Assembly: GCA_003556955.1 (NCBI GenBank)
Contig: PWQB01000689.1
Coordinates: 1-13,525 of the forward strand
Reading direction: 5' to 3'
Length of the DNA stretch: 13,525 nucleotides
Origin: Nostocaceae cyanobacterium CSSed10_463m
Lineage (GTDB): Bacteria; Cyanobacteriota; Cyanobacteriia; Cyanobacteriales; Nostocaceae
In this document: positions 1 through 5,580 of the stretch, piece after piece
How positions within the stretch are numbered: the stretch's first letter is position 1
Layout of the letters: the number at the start of each line of letters is the position of its first letter
Program-made: the position numbers and the translations under genes
The notes under the pieces: generated by a model
Told to the model about the DNA's origin: nothing
Database searches by the model: none
The model's input: the letters and a program-made list of their open reading frames with translations, nothing else

Positions 1-33
1 CTCAGAATACAAAACTAAATAATCTGGTTTGTA

Positions 34-90
34 AATAAGCCTTTTCCTGTGAGATGTATTTCGAGGAAAAGGCTTATTAGTTTTTATTTA
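34..90 (+). terminator. Intrinsic terminator of a gene beyond the left edge
   Basis: A perfect 15-bp inverted repeat (34-48 pairs with 64-78, left arm AATAAGCCTTTTCCT) encloses a 15-nt loop and is followed by AGTTTTTATTTA. The T-run lies only on the plus-strand side, so it ends a rightward transcript whose gene is outside the window. On the minus strand it could at best act as a weak stop for the SRPBCC gene transcript. Confidence 0.85.
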
Positions 91-119
91 GGACAAGGCT
101 GAATGCTTAAAGCCAAGTA

Positions 120-244
120 CACCCTCAAGTGTTCACTCACTACTCCTCACTCGTTATCTGGGCGGGTTTACTAAAGATTTCGACGAACAACAGACTGACT
201 GCCTCAACCCACCACTACCCACTCAGCACTCAGGCCTCAGCACT
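120..244. repeat. Short-repeat-rich spacer (CACTC/CCCACT-type words)
   Basis: The spacer carries loose heptamer-like words (CACTCAC, TACTCCT, CACTCGT at 134-154) and then CCACTACCCACTCAGCACT. CTCAGCACT occurs twice, at 222-230 and 236-244. The second copy lies inside the end of the SRPBCC gene, so the repeat contributes its last codons and stop. This resembles the short tandemly repeated heptamers of Nostocales; copies here are degenerate. Confidence 0.5.
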
Positions 245-844
245 TTCTAAACGCTGATGAATAGCTAAAAGATTTACCCGCAGATCATTGCTGAGGCGAC
301 TTTCAATGATGCTAATGGGCATCGTTAGTTTTGGCCAGACTTGAATGGTGTAACACAAAGTTGTCCCTTGATCGTCACCCTGAGAATAAGGTTCTAAACA
401 CCAGCTACCAGAAAAGTCTTTAAAATCTCCCTCCACCATTGAAAAATTAATTGCTGTGGGGAAGGATTCCTCTAAATCCAAAACCACACGCGCACAAAAG
501 TTAAACTTGAGTAAGCGCTGAGAGCCTATTTGTTCTAGTCGTATCCCACCTTGAGGATGTTCTAATAAAGAACTTTTAGCCAGGTTGGGAATGAAGTCAG
601 ATAAGGCTTCATAATCTGTGAGGATTTTCCAGATGCGTTCCACGGGGTGAGGAATGCGGATTTTCGCTGTGATCTGGCGCTGTCTCTCGGCTATTTTTTC
701 CACTTGAACTGTCACATTTGGTAAATCAACGGTATCAACAGTCAAGGTGTTTTCTAGCTGGATATGATCACTAGCGGCGCTGGGATCAAGATTTTGTGTG
801 ATGTTGAATGGTTTAGTCACTTTCGGAATATGGTTGGCTTTCAT
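230..844 (-). CDS. SRPBCC/START-like (polyketide cyclase/dehydrase, COQ10-type) protein
   Basis: This 204-aa protein has an N-terminal extension of about 55 residues and then an SRPBCC fold (about 56-200). The fold opens with the typical pattern ITAKIRIPHPVERIWKILTDY (about 58-78, an alternating beta strand followed by the first helix), continues through antiparallel strands (about 100-170), and ends in a long C-terminal helix (about 175-202). Members of this family hold a hydrophobic ligand such as a lipid, quinone or pigment; the ligand here cannot be told from sequence. No signal peptide or membrane segment is seen. The ATG at 844 lies inside the last codons of the upstream kinase gene in another frame (32-nt overlap) and has no clear Shine-Dalgarno, which suggests translational coupling; a later non-ATG start is possible because the domain begins only near residue 56. 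No better ATG exists before the domain. Confidence 0.8.
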   Translation of the reverse strand: MKANHIPKVTKPFNITQNLDPSAASDHIQLENTLTVDTVDLPNVTVQVEKIAERQRQITAKIRIPHPVERIWKILTDYEALSDFIPNLAKSSLLEHPQGGIRLEQIGSQRLLKFNFCARVVLDLEESFPTAINFSMVEGDFKDFSGSWCLEPYSQGDDQGTTLCYTIQVWPKLTMPISIIESRLSNDLRVNLLAIHQRLESAEA

Positions 845-2849
845 CGGAAAATTGGGGCAGAGTCAGGGTAAAACAAACTTCGCTCAGGGAAGAATCTGAG
901 ATTTGCAGACTCTCAACAGTGATCGCCCCATTTAAGTGCTGCACTAAAGATTTGACTAGAGCAAGTCCCAGTCCCGTACCAGGGTGCCAACGTCCTTTAC
1001 CACGACGGAATTTGTCGAAAATATAGGTGGCTTCCTCTTCGGAAATGGCACGTCCTGTATTGGTCACTTTAATAATAACTTGATCTTTTTGTGCCTCAAC
1101 TTGGTGAAATGCTTGCAGGTGAACAACTGTATCATGCTCAGAATAGGTATAAGCATTATTTAGTAGTTCTTGCAGGATACGGTCAAAACTTTCTATTTCG
1201 GTTTGGATGGTTAAGGGTTTTGGCGGTAAATCTACGGTCAGGCTTAAACCTTTAGCTCCTATTCTCTGCTCGAAAGCTGCACCTAATTCCTGAAGTTTCC
1301 GATTTAAATCAATGGTTTCTACTTGCAAGGGTTCTTGCTCAGATTCTAGTTTCTGCAAGGTGAGCAAGTCGTTAATTAAGTTAATTTCCTTGGTACATTC
1401 TTGCTCTAAGATATCTAAGTATTTAGCTTGACGCTCTGGTGCTATTCCTGGCAGACGTAGATTTTTAATCGACATCAGCATATTTGTGAGCGGGTAGCGC
1501 AGGCGATCGCTCATGTTGCTCAAAAATTCATCTTTGAGTTCGTTGATTTCCCGCAATTGTCCCACATATTGCCGTGTTTTTTCGTGCAGTTTGGCTTGGA
1601 GTTCTAGACTACTTTTTAATTTTGCGGTTCGTTCATCAACTACAGTCTGGACTTGCCTTAATGTTTGTGACTGAATGATGGCATTACTCACTTGGGCGCA
1701 GACCATTTCCACTAAATTTAATTCTGCCGGTTGCCAATTGCGTGGTGCTGCTTGTTGTAATACTAAAAATCCCAGAACTTTCCCTTGATTTTCTAAGGAC
1801 ATTAACAGCAGTGTCGGTAAAGCCTCTATTTTAAATAGAGGGGCTACTGTGCTAGTTTCCGGTAAATCTAGGTAGTCAGTGATGATCACTGGGTTGCCAA
1901 ACTCTATAAACGCCCGTTGACACAAACTACAATCCGTCAGGGAAAATGTCTGAGCTAAGGTATCTGAGTTCACCAGCTGAGAATTTTGTCTTTCCCGGTT
2001 CCATTCACCCACAACGGTAGCTTTAGCTTTGGGAATTTGTTTTTTAGGTTTAGTCCTAAATAGTGGATCGGTGTATTTGAGTAGGATCAACAAACCCCGA
2101 TCTGCTTGTAGTGATTCGGCTGTAGAGGCGATCGCTAACTGTAGCATTTGATTTAACTCTAAGTTACTACGGCTGAGTACAGTTAATTGCTTGATTAACC
2201 TTTGATGATGGTTAGTCTTTTGGAGATATTGACTTTGAGTCGCAATCAACTGAGCTTGTATTACCTGAGAAAATGCGATCGCGCAGGACGCTTCTATATT
2301 TTTGAGCAGTTGTTTTTCTGACTCCTGCCAATTGTAAGTTTGAAATTTAACCAAACAAATCACGCCGTTATTTTTGCCTCCCAACCGGGTAGGGAGTGCC
2401 AAAACTGCTTTTATCGGTAATGGTAGGTACTGACACCCAACGACCAAGCTGTTTTGAATAGTGGAAATATTCTCTATAGTTAATGGTTCAGCAGCACACT
2501 GCACTACTGGTAAGTCCATCATTAACTGTTCCATAGAGAACATCTCGCTGGGGTGTGGCATTTGCAGATACTCATCAGCACACCAATTAGCAGCAGTCGC
2601 ATGATCTGAAACTTCGGGCGTAACTGTAACTAAGCAGCAACAGTCCACATTGAAGGTAACTCCTAGCAGCTGGGCAATCTCTTGCAGCATCAATGCCGTT
2701 ACCGAACTGTTGGCAATGATGTGGTTGATTTTTTGTGCCAGATAGTGGACTGGTTCTTCCTGATGCTGCATCAGCTTCATTGGTGGGTATGATTGTGTCC
2801 GCTCTAGGTTGTCTGGGTATTGTAGTGGCAATGATAAATAATTGTTCAT
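813..2849 (-). CDS. GAF-GAF sensor histidine kinase homologue with degenerate H-box (probable pseudokinase)
   Basis: This soluble 678-aa protein has two GAF-like sensor domains (about 46-197 and 232-394), a helical linker (about 395-440), a HisKA-like dimerisation helix pair (about 438-503) and a HATPase domain (about 545-665). The HATPase keeps the N-box (ELLNNAYTYS, 561-570), the F-box (IFDKFRR, 610-616) and the G2 box (GTGLGLALVKS, 624-634). In G1 the usual Asp is Asn597 (VTNTGRAIS). The H-box reads SNMSDRLRYPL: the phosphoacceptor His is Asp448, the following Glu is Arg449 and the Thr is Tyr452, so the HExxT catalytic set is absent. Without a His it should not autophosphorylate in the usual way; it may be an allosteric partner or an ATP-binding scaffold. 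I kept the ATG at 2849 (weak AGAG upstream); Met24 at 2780 is an alternative. No response regulator gene is adjacent. It overlaps and probably co-transcribes the SRPBCC gene. Confidence 0.87.
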   Translation of the reverse strand: MNNYLSLPLQYPDNLERTQSYPPMKLMQHQEEPVHYLAQKINHIIANSSVTALMLQEIAQLLGVTFNVDCCCLVTVTPEVSDHATAANWCADEYLQMPHPSEMFSMEQLMMDLPVVQCAAEPLTIENISTIQNSLVVGCQYLPLPIKAVLALPTRLGGKNNGVICLVKFQTYNWQESEKQLLKNIEASCAIAFSQVIQAQLIATQSQYLQKTNHHQRLIKQLTVLSRSNLELNQMLQLAIASTAESLQADRGLLILLKYTDPLFRTKPKKQIPKAKATVVGEWNRERQNSQLVNSDTLAQTFSLTDCSLCQRAFIEFGNPVIITDYLDLPETSTVAPLFKIEALPTLLLMSLENQGKVLGFLVLQQAAPRNWQPAELNLVEMVCAQVSNAIIQSQTLRQVQTVVDERTAKLKSSLELQAKLHEKTRQYVGQLREINELKDEFLSNMSDRLRYPLTNMLMSIKNLRLPGIAPERQAKYLDILEQECTKEINLINDLLTLQKLESEQEPLQVETIDLNRKLQELGAAFEQRIGAKGLSLTVDLPPKPLTIQTEIESFDRILQELLNNAYTYSEHDTVVHLQAFHQVEAQKDQVIIKVTNTGRAISEEEATYIFDKFRRGKGRWHPGTGLGLALVKSLVQHLNGAITVESLQISDSSLSEVCFTLTLPQFSDESQPYSESD

Positions 2850-3326
2850 TACTGGTACGCTCTTGGATAATTACCCTATTTTTCGTGTACCCAATTTCTT
2901 GGCATATCCTTCACCGTTGATGATGTTGCTACACCCTCAAGAGTGGCAAATCTTTTATGACGACTCCCTTTCACCTGTTATAGCCCTTTTCTATTTCAGA
3001 TGACCAAGTTGGCTGCTAGATTGAATGGTTTTCTATATAAGCATAAAAATATTTAAAAAACAGGAAAGTTATGCATTCAAATACCGTTGAGCTATTTGGG
3101 CAACTTTAGGAAGTTATCATGAAACTAGGATATCTTGTTTGCAACTATACATAAACCGTATTTTCTCCTGATTTTAGACAAGAACTCCCAGAATTTAACT
3201 GTATTAATACTGCTTTTGCCCATAAATTTATATATTTTCTGCTAAGTTCCGCTTTAAATTTAGGTAACTCTACTATTATTTTTGATCTATTAAATCTATC
3301 AAGAGCAGGAAGCAAGTTCAGTTGTC
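2850..3326. other. AT-rich intergenic region without recognisable gene
   Basis: This spacer lies between the sensor kinase start and the hairpin behind the ribbon-helix-helix gene. I found no convincing reading frame, RNA gene or tandem repeat. It must hold the promoter of the kinase gene near its left end, but no clear -35/-10 pair stands out. A 10-bp palindrome GTATTAATAC at 3201-3210 is not distinctive in such AT-rich DNA. Confidence 0.5.
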
Positions 3327-3364
3327 AATGCAGCCCCTTAACTCAGGAGTAGATGGGCTGCATT
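3327..3364 (-). terminator. Hairpin just downstream of the ribbon-helix-helix gene
   Basis: A 10-bp perfect inverted repeat (AATGCAGCCC at 3327-3336 with its complement at 3355-3364) encloses an 18-nt loop and starts 15 nt after the stop codon of the regulator gene. Neither strand has a proper T-run after the stem, so it is either a weak terminator or an mRNA 3'-end stabilising hairpin. Confidence 0.45.
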
Positions 3365-3379
3365 TACGTGAATTAAAAG

Positions 3380-3715
3380 CTACGAAGCTAAACTTTCCGT
3401 ACTTAGAGGAACCATATCGCCATTTTTCGTGAGACCTAACAACATTGGTTGTTGCGGTGAAATTAATTGACCTGTCAATACACAACGTTCTTCTTGTTGA
3501 GCTGTAGCCGTTATACTAGCTCGAATATCGGCGCGTGAAAATCGGGGTTTCCACTCACCTGATTTTTGTTGTACATAGTTCCAGAGAATATCTCTGATTA
3601 AAGCTTGATATCCCTGATTCCCAGCTATTTCTTTGAGTTTATCTTTGAGTTCTCGCTCTAGGCGGATACTGGTAACTTCCATGTCAGTGGTGGGAGTGCG
3701 AGCGATTGTATGCAT
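3380..3715 (-). CDS. Ribbon-helix-helix (CopG/MetJ-fold) DNA-binding protein
   Basis: This 111-aa protein carries a ribbon-helix-helix motif at about 12-50: a strand (MEVTSIRLE), helix A (about 20-32) and helix B (YQALIRDILWNYVQQ, 36-50). Proteins with this fold dimerise through the strand and bind operator DNA with it. The C-terminal 60 residues (about 51-111) match nothing I recognise and contain one Cys. I chose the ATG at 3715 because AGGAG lies 8 nt upstream and a good promoter sits just before it; the frame stays open to 3826, but the extra 37 residues would be translated across that promoter and look unlike the rest. No toxin-like partner gene lies next to it, so an antitoxin role is not supported; an autoregulated repressor is plausible but inferred. 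Confidence 0.75.
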   Translation of the reverse strand: MHTIARTPTTDMEVTSIRLERELKDKLKEIAGNQGYQALIRDILWNYVQQKSGEWKPRFSRADIRASITATAQQEERCVLTGQLISPQQPMLLGLTKNGDMVPLSTESLAS

Positions 3716-3723
3716 AATTTTTG

Positions 3724-3728
3724 CTCCT
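3724..3728 (-). promoter_or_regulatory. Shine-Dalgarno site deciding the start of the ribbon-helix-helix gene
   Basis: Read on the minus strand this is AGGAG, separated by 8 nt from the ATG at 3715. It is one of the clearest ribosome binding sites in the window and rules in favour of the shorter protein over the frame that continues to 3826. Confidence 0.75.
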
Positions 3729-3741
3729 AAAAGGTATGGAC

Positions 3742-3770
3742 AGTATAGTAATACAAGTGTAGTATGTTTA
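3742..3770 (-). promoter_or_regulatory. Candidate sigma-70 promoter of the ribbon-helix-helix gene
   Basis: On the minus strand a -10 box TATACT (3747-3742) is preceded after exactly 17 bp by TAAACA (3770-3765), a 5/6 and a 4/6 match to the consensus. A transcript would start near 3735, leaving a leader of about 20 nt that contains the Shine-Dalgarno site. This is prediction from spacing and consensus only. Confidence 0.45.
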
Positions 3771-4002
3771 TAGAAATCTTCAAATAGGTGATATTTGCTG
3801 TGAAATTCGTCTATCCCATATTCCATTCCTTGTGTGATACCATCTGTCGAGCCAGTTGGGAATTGATCATGGTGGGAGTGGAGTATTTATTTATAGACAA
3901 GAGGAACCGAACGCAGCAGCAAATCACAGAGGCTAATAATGATTTTAGATATATCAGTATAAATGGGTTGAGTTTAAAACCAGAAATAAATCAAAGCAGT
4001 GG

Positions 4003-4100
4003 GGGCTACAGCTGGAGGAATACTGTACCCAGGTGAGAGCAAGAAATTTTGCGTTCAAACTTTAACCCCCGCCTCACCCACAGGAGAAGCGGGGGTTTTT
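4003..4100 (+). promoter_or_regulatory. Structured leader or small RNA ending in an intrinsic terminator
   Basis: Three hairpins follow one another. The first pairs GGG(c)TACAG (4003-4011) with CTGTACCC (4023-4030), with one bulged C. A small one pairs GCAA with TTGC (4039-4052). The last is the terminator at 4064-4100. GGTGAG (4032-4037) can also pair with CTCACC (4073-4078) in the terminator loop, and GGGGG at 4001-4005 could compete for CCCCC in the terminator stem. With no convincing gene upstream on this strand and the next start codon 64 nt downstream, this is either an attenuating leader of the gene at 4165 or a free-standing small RNA. I do not recognise a known riboswitch class. The promoter is unclear; TATAAAT at 3958-3964 is a possible -10. 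Confidence 0.5.
4064..4100 (+). terminator. Intrinsic terminator 64 nt before the 4165 gene
   Basis: A 9-bp GC-rich stem (AACCCCCGC at 4064-4072 with GCGGGGGTT at 4089-4097) has a 16-nt loop and runs directly into TTTTT (4096-4100). This is a classic Rho-independent terminator for rightward transcription. It is odd because no convincing rightward gene ends before it. Confidence 0.8.
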
Positions 4101-4164
4101 GATGGGGAGTCAAGCGGAAATAGATGTGCAAAAGCAAACCTGGAATCACAGGAGAGAAGAGTAA

Positions 4165-4566
4165 ATGCTGAAATTAACTTACACCGAAAGGAGCTTTTAT
4201 TTAGAGTGTCTAGCTCAGTCACTAGAAGAATGGGTGGCGCAGCGAGTAATTTTTGCCCTGCGCGTTGGCGAAAGTCTGTATGTTGAATCCAGCACAGCTT
4301 CCTTTCTGCTTCCTGTAGACTTACCAGGAATAGAGACGCTCACGGCGGAAATTAACCAATATCAAAGTGAAATTATTACCTTGTGCGCCTGTGATAGTCA
4401 ATATATGGAAGTTACTTTGAGGGGTTTTTGGCTATCAGATGGTTCTCACGATGCTGTGGGTTTGTTTGCTACCACTATCAGCCATTCACCAGTTTCACCC
4501 ATTGAGCTATTTTTGCATCAACTTTGGCAAGCAGCACAAGCGGCAAATTCTGTAATGAGTGACTAA
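4165..4566 (+). CDS. Conserved-looking cyanobacterial protein of unknown function, 133 aa
   Basis: The protein is 133 aa with no signal peptide and no membrane segment. It begins MLKLTYTERSFYLECLAQSL, has a mixed alpha/beta look, two Cys close together in LCACDSQYMEV (about 73-83), and an amphipathic helix near the C-terminus (about 111-128, IELFLHQLWQAAQAA). Its style resembles uncharacterised proteins I associate with filamentous cyanobacteria, but I cannot name a family or function. The start is supported by GGAG/GAAGAG in the 14 bases before the ATG. It stands alone on the plus strand, behind the structured leader ending at 4100, with 449 bp shared upstream with the divergent ribbon-helix-helix gene, and is followed by a weak hairpin at 4578-4608. 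Confidence 0.75.
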   Translation: MLKLTYTERSFYLECLAQSLEEWVAQRVIFALRVGESLYVESSTASFLLPVDLPGIETLTAEINQYQSEIITLCACDSQYMEVTLRGFWLSDGSHDAVGLFATTISHSPVSPIELFLHQLWQAAQAANSVMSD

Positions 4567-4577
4567 ACTCAAAACTA

Positions 4578-4608
4578 TAGGGGAGTAGGCTAGGTGCAAA
4601 TTCCCCTA
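4578..4608 (+). terminator. Weak hairpin after the 4165 gene
   Basis: TAGGGGA (4578-4584) pairs with TCCCCTA (4602-4608) around a 17-nt loop, 11 nt past the stop codon. There is no T-run after it, so termination here would be inefficient; it may instead protect the 3' end. Confidence 0.35.
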
Positions 4609-4894
4609 CCTAAAGGTTGAAGTTGTTGTAAATATAAATTAAATAAATTTCATTCTTTGGGTCAATACAATAGAGGGTTCTACAACAGTAAAATTATCTA
4701 AGATGAAATTGAATTGAAGAAGATTTGCGTGTGCAAAAACATGAATTAATCATGTATTCAGACTTGATTATTCCAGCGCAAATACTGAAAAATTTCTTCG
4801 CTATTTCAAGAACATACCAAAGCATATTTTAAGCATTTAATTATGTTTAAATGTGCAGACCTGGCGTTGTTGAAGCTGTTATTGAGGATTAAAG
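4609..4894. other. AT-rich upstream region of the exported small protein
   Basis: No gene is seen in this stretch. It is AT-rich and must hold the promoter of the gene at 4895. Several -10-like words occur (for example TACAAT at about 4666-4671) without a matching -35 element. GAGG a few bases before the ATG at 4895 is a reasonable ribosome binding site. Confidence 0.45.
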
Positions 4895-5254
4895 ATGAAG
4901 GTTTGGGATTTTGTTTTATCGATTTTACGACCAGTGCGGTTTGCAATTGTAGCTGCTGCTTGTACATTGCTCTTTTTATCAAGCGCATCACCAGCTTTTG
5001 CTCTCAGTAGCTATGAAAGTGATCCCCAAGAAGGCACTACACAACTTCTGGAAACTCAACGAAAAACTGATGAGGTTGCTAGATCCAAACCAGCGACACT
5101 AAAAGAGGTGCAAGAGAAGTCAAACAAAGGGCTTAATGAAGTTCAGGGAGATGCTGATATTGACAAAATGAAGAGACCTGAAAATTCACAAAGTTCAACT
5201 TCAGTAGAAGAAAATGTGCAGAATTTCTTGGAAAAAGTTACAGGTAAAAAGTAA
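4895..5254 (+). CDS. Small exported helical protein, resembles cyanobacterial low-temperature-induced proteins
   Basis: The protein is 119 aa. Its N-terminus is a Sec-type signal peptide: basic residues at 2-15, a hydrophobic core (about 16-30) and the cleavage motif SPAFA before Leu37. The mature part is about 83 residues, rich in Glu, Lys, Gln and Ser, with no Cys, and predicted helical in two blocks: about 47-82, and about 104-116 after a linker containing DKMKRPENSQSS. The pattern, with GLNEVQGDADIDKM followed by an Asn/Ser-rich turn and a final acidic helix, resembles small cyanobacterial proteins annotated as low-temperature-induced; that match is from memory and the function is unknown. 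It would act in the periplasm or thylakoid lumen. GAGG before the ATG supports the start, and a good terminator follows 41 nt after the stop, so it is monocistronic. Confidence 0.8.
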   Translation: MKVWDFVLSILRPVRFAIVAAACTLLFLSSASPAFALSSYESDPQEGTTQLLETQRKTDEVARSKPATLKEVQEKSNKGLNEVQGDADIDKMKRPENSQSSTSVEENVQNFLEKVTGKK

Positions 5255-5295
5255 AATAGGCTTTTAGAGTAAGTAAAAATACTATAGGCTGTAAG

Positions 5296-5335
5296 ACCCC
5301 GGTTTCTCAAGCTAATCGGGGTTATTTAATTTTTA
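5296..5335 (+). terminator. Intrinsic terminator of the exported small protein gene
   Basis: ACCCCGGTT (5296-5304) pairs with AATCGGGGT (5314-5322), 9 bp with one G-U pair and a 9-nt loop, followed by TATTTAATTTTTAT. Its T-rich tail overlaps the stop codon of the minus-strand frame at 5326-5565. Confidence 0.75.
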
Positions 5336-5565
5336 TCGGTAAGATTGTCAAATAATGTAGTATAATCTATTGGAAATAGAAATTCCGTGGCTCTTATCGT
5401 TTCCGGTGCAAAGAGAAAGACGGGTGAGCATTTACCAAAATTTACTAGCTTAAGTAACTCCCCAATCCCTACATCAGTGTTTTCTACCATCATTACACGA
5501 GAGCCAATCTTAGTTAAGGGAAATTCGGGGTCAACTTCATAAAATTTGTTGTGCAGTCGCGCCTG
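5326..5565 (-). pseudogene. Short protein-like reading frame, small gene or 5'-truncated remnant
   Basis: On the minus strand the frame is open for 79 codons from 5565 to the TAA at 5326-5328. The first in-frame ATG pair is at 5493/5490, giving a 55-aa product (MMVENTDVGIGELLKL...). The stretch before those ATGs also looks coding (HNKFYEVDPEFPLTKIGSRV) but has no ATG before the TGA at 5566-5568. The amino acid mix is balanced, with hydrophobic segments such as KCSPVFLFAP. I do not recognise the family. The missing start for the full open stretch suggests a gene whose 5' end was lost when the neighbouring kinase gene came next to it, but a genuine small gene starting at 5493 is also possible. 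No clear ribosome binding site was found. Confidence 0.35.
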
Positions 5566-5566
5566 T

Positions 5567-5580
5567 CAGATCATGATCTG
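5567..5580. promoter_or_regulatory. 14-bp perfect palindrome over the Ser/Thr kinase start codon
   Basis: CAGATCATGATCTG is a perfect palindrome whose centre contains the ATG at 5573-5575. As DNA it could be an operator; as RNA it is too compact to form a good hairpin with itself. Chance occurrence is possible, since part of it encodes the first residues of the protein. Confidence 0.3.

Noticed and set aside
3380..3715. Antitoxin of a toxin-antitoxin pair
   Set aside because: No toxin-sized gene lies next to it on the same strand; the nearest gene downstream is the kinase, 530 bp away.
3716..3826. Longer version of the ribbon-helix-helix protein starting at 3826
   Set aside because: The added 37 residues run over a good promoter and Shine-Dalgarno site, and do not fit the fold; the ATG at 3715 explains both.
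3788..4286. Rightward reading frames across the leader region (3788-4036 and 3999-4286)
   Set aside because: Composition is not protein-like, there are no ribosome binding sites, one overlaps the terminator hairpin and the other runs into the gene at 4165 in the wrong frame.
4806..4991. Minus-strand frame of 61 codons
   Set aside because: It overlaps the signal peptide region of the exported protein gene on the other strand and has no ribosome binding site or recognisable content.
5546..5572. TTG start for the Ser/Thr kinase
   Set aside because: It adds nine residues before the MICCLNPDC start I consider typical, and there is no ribosome binding site before it.
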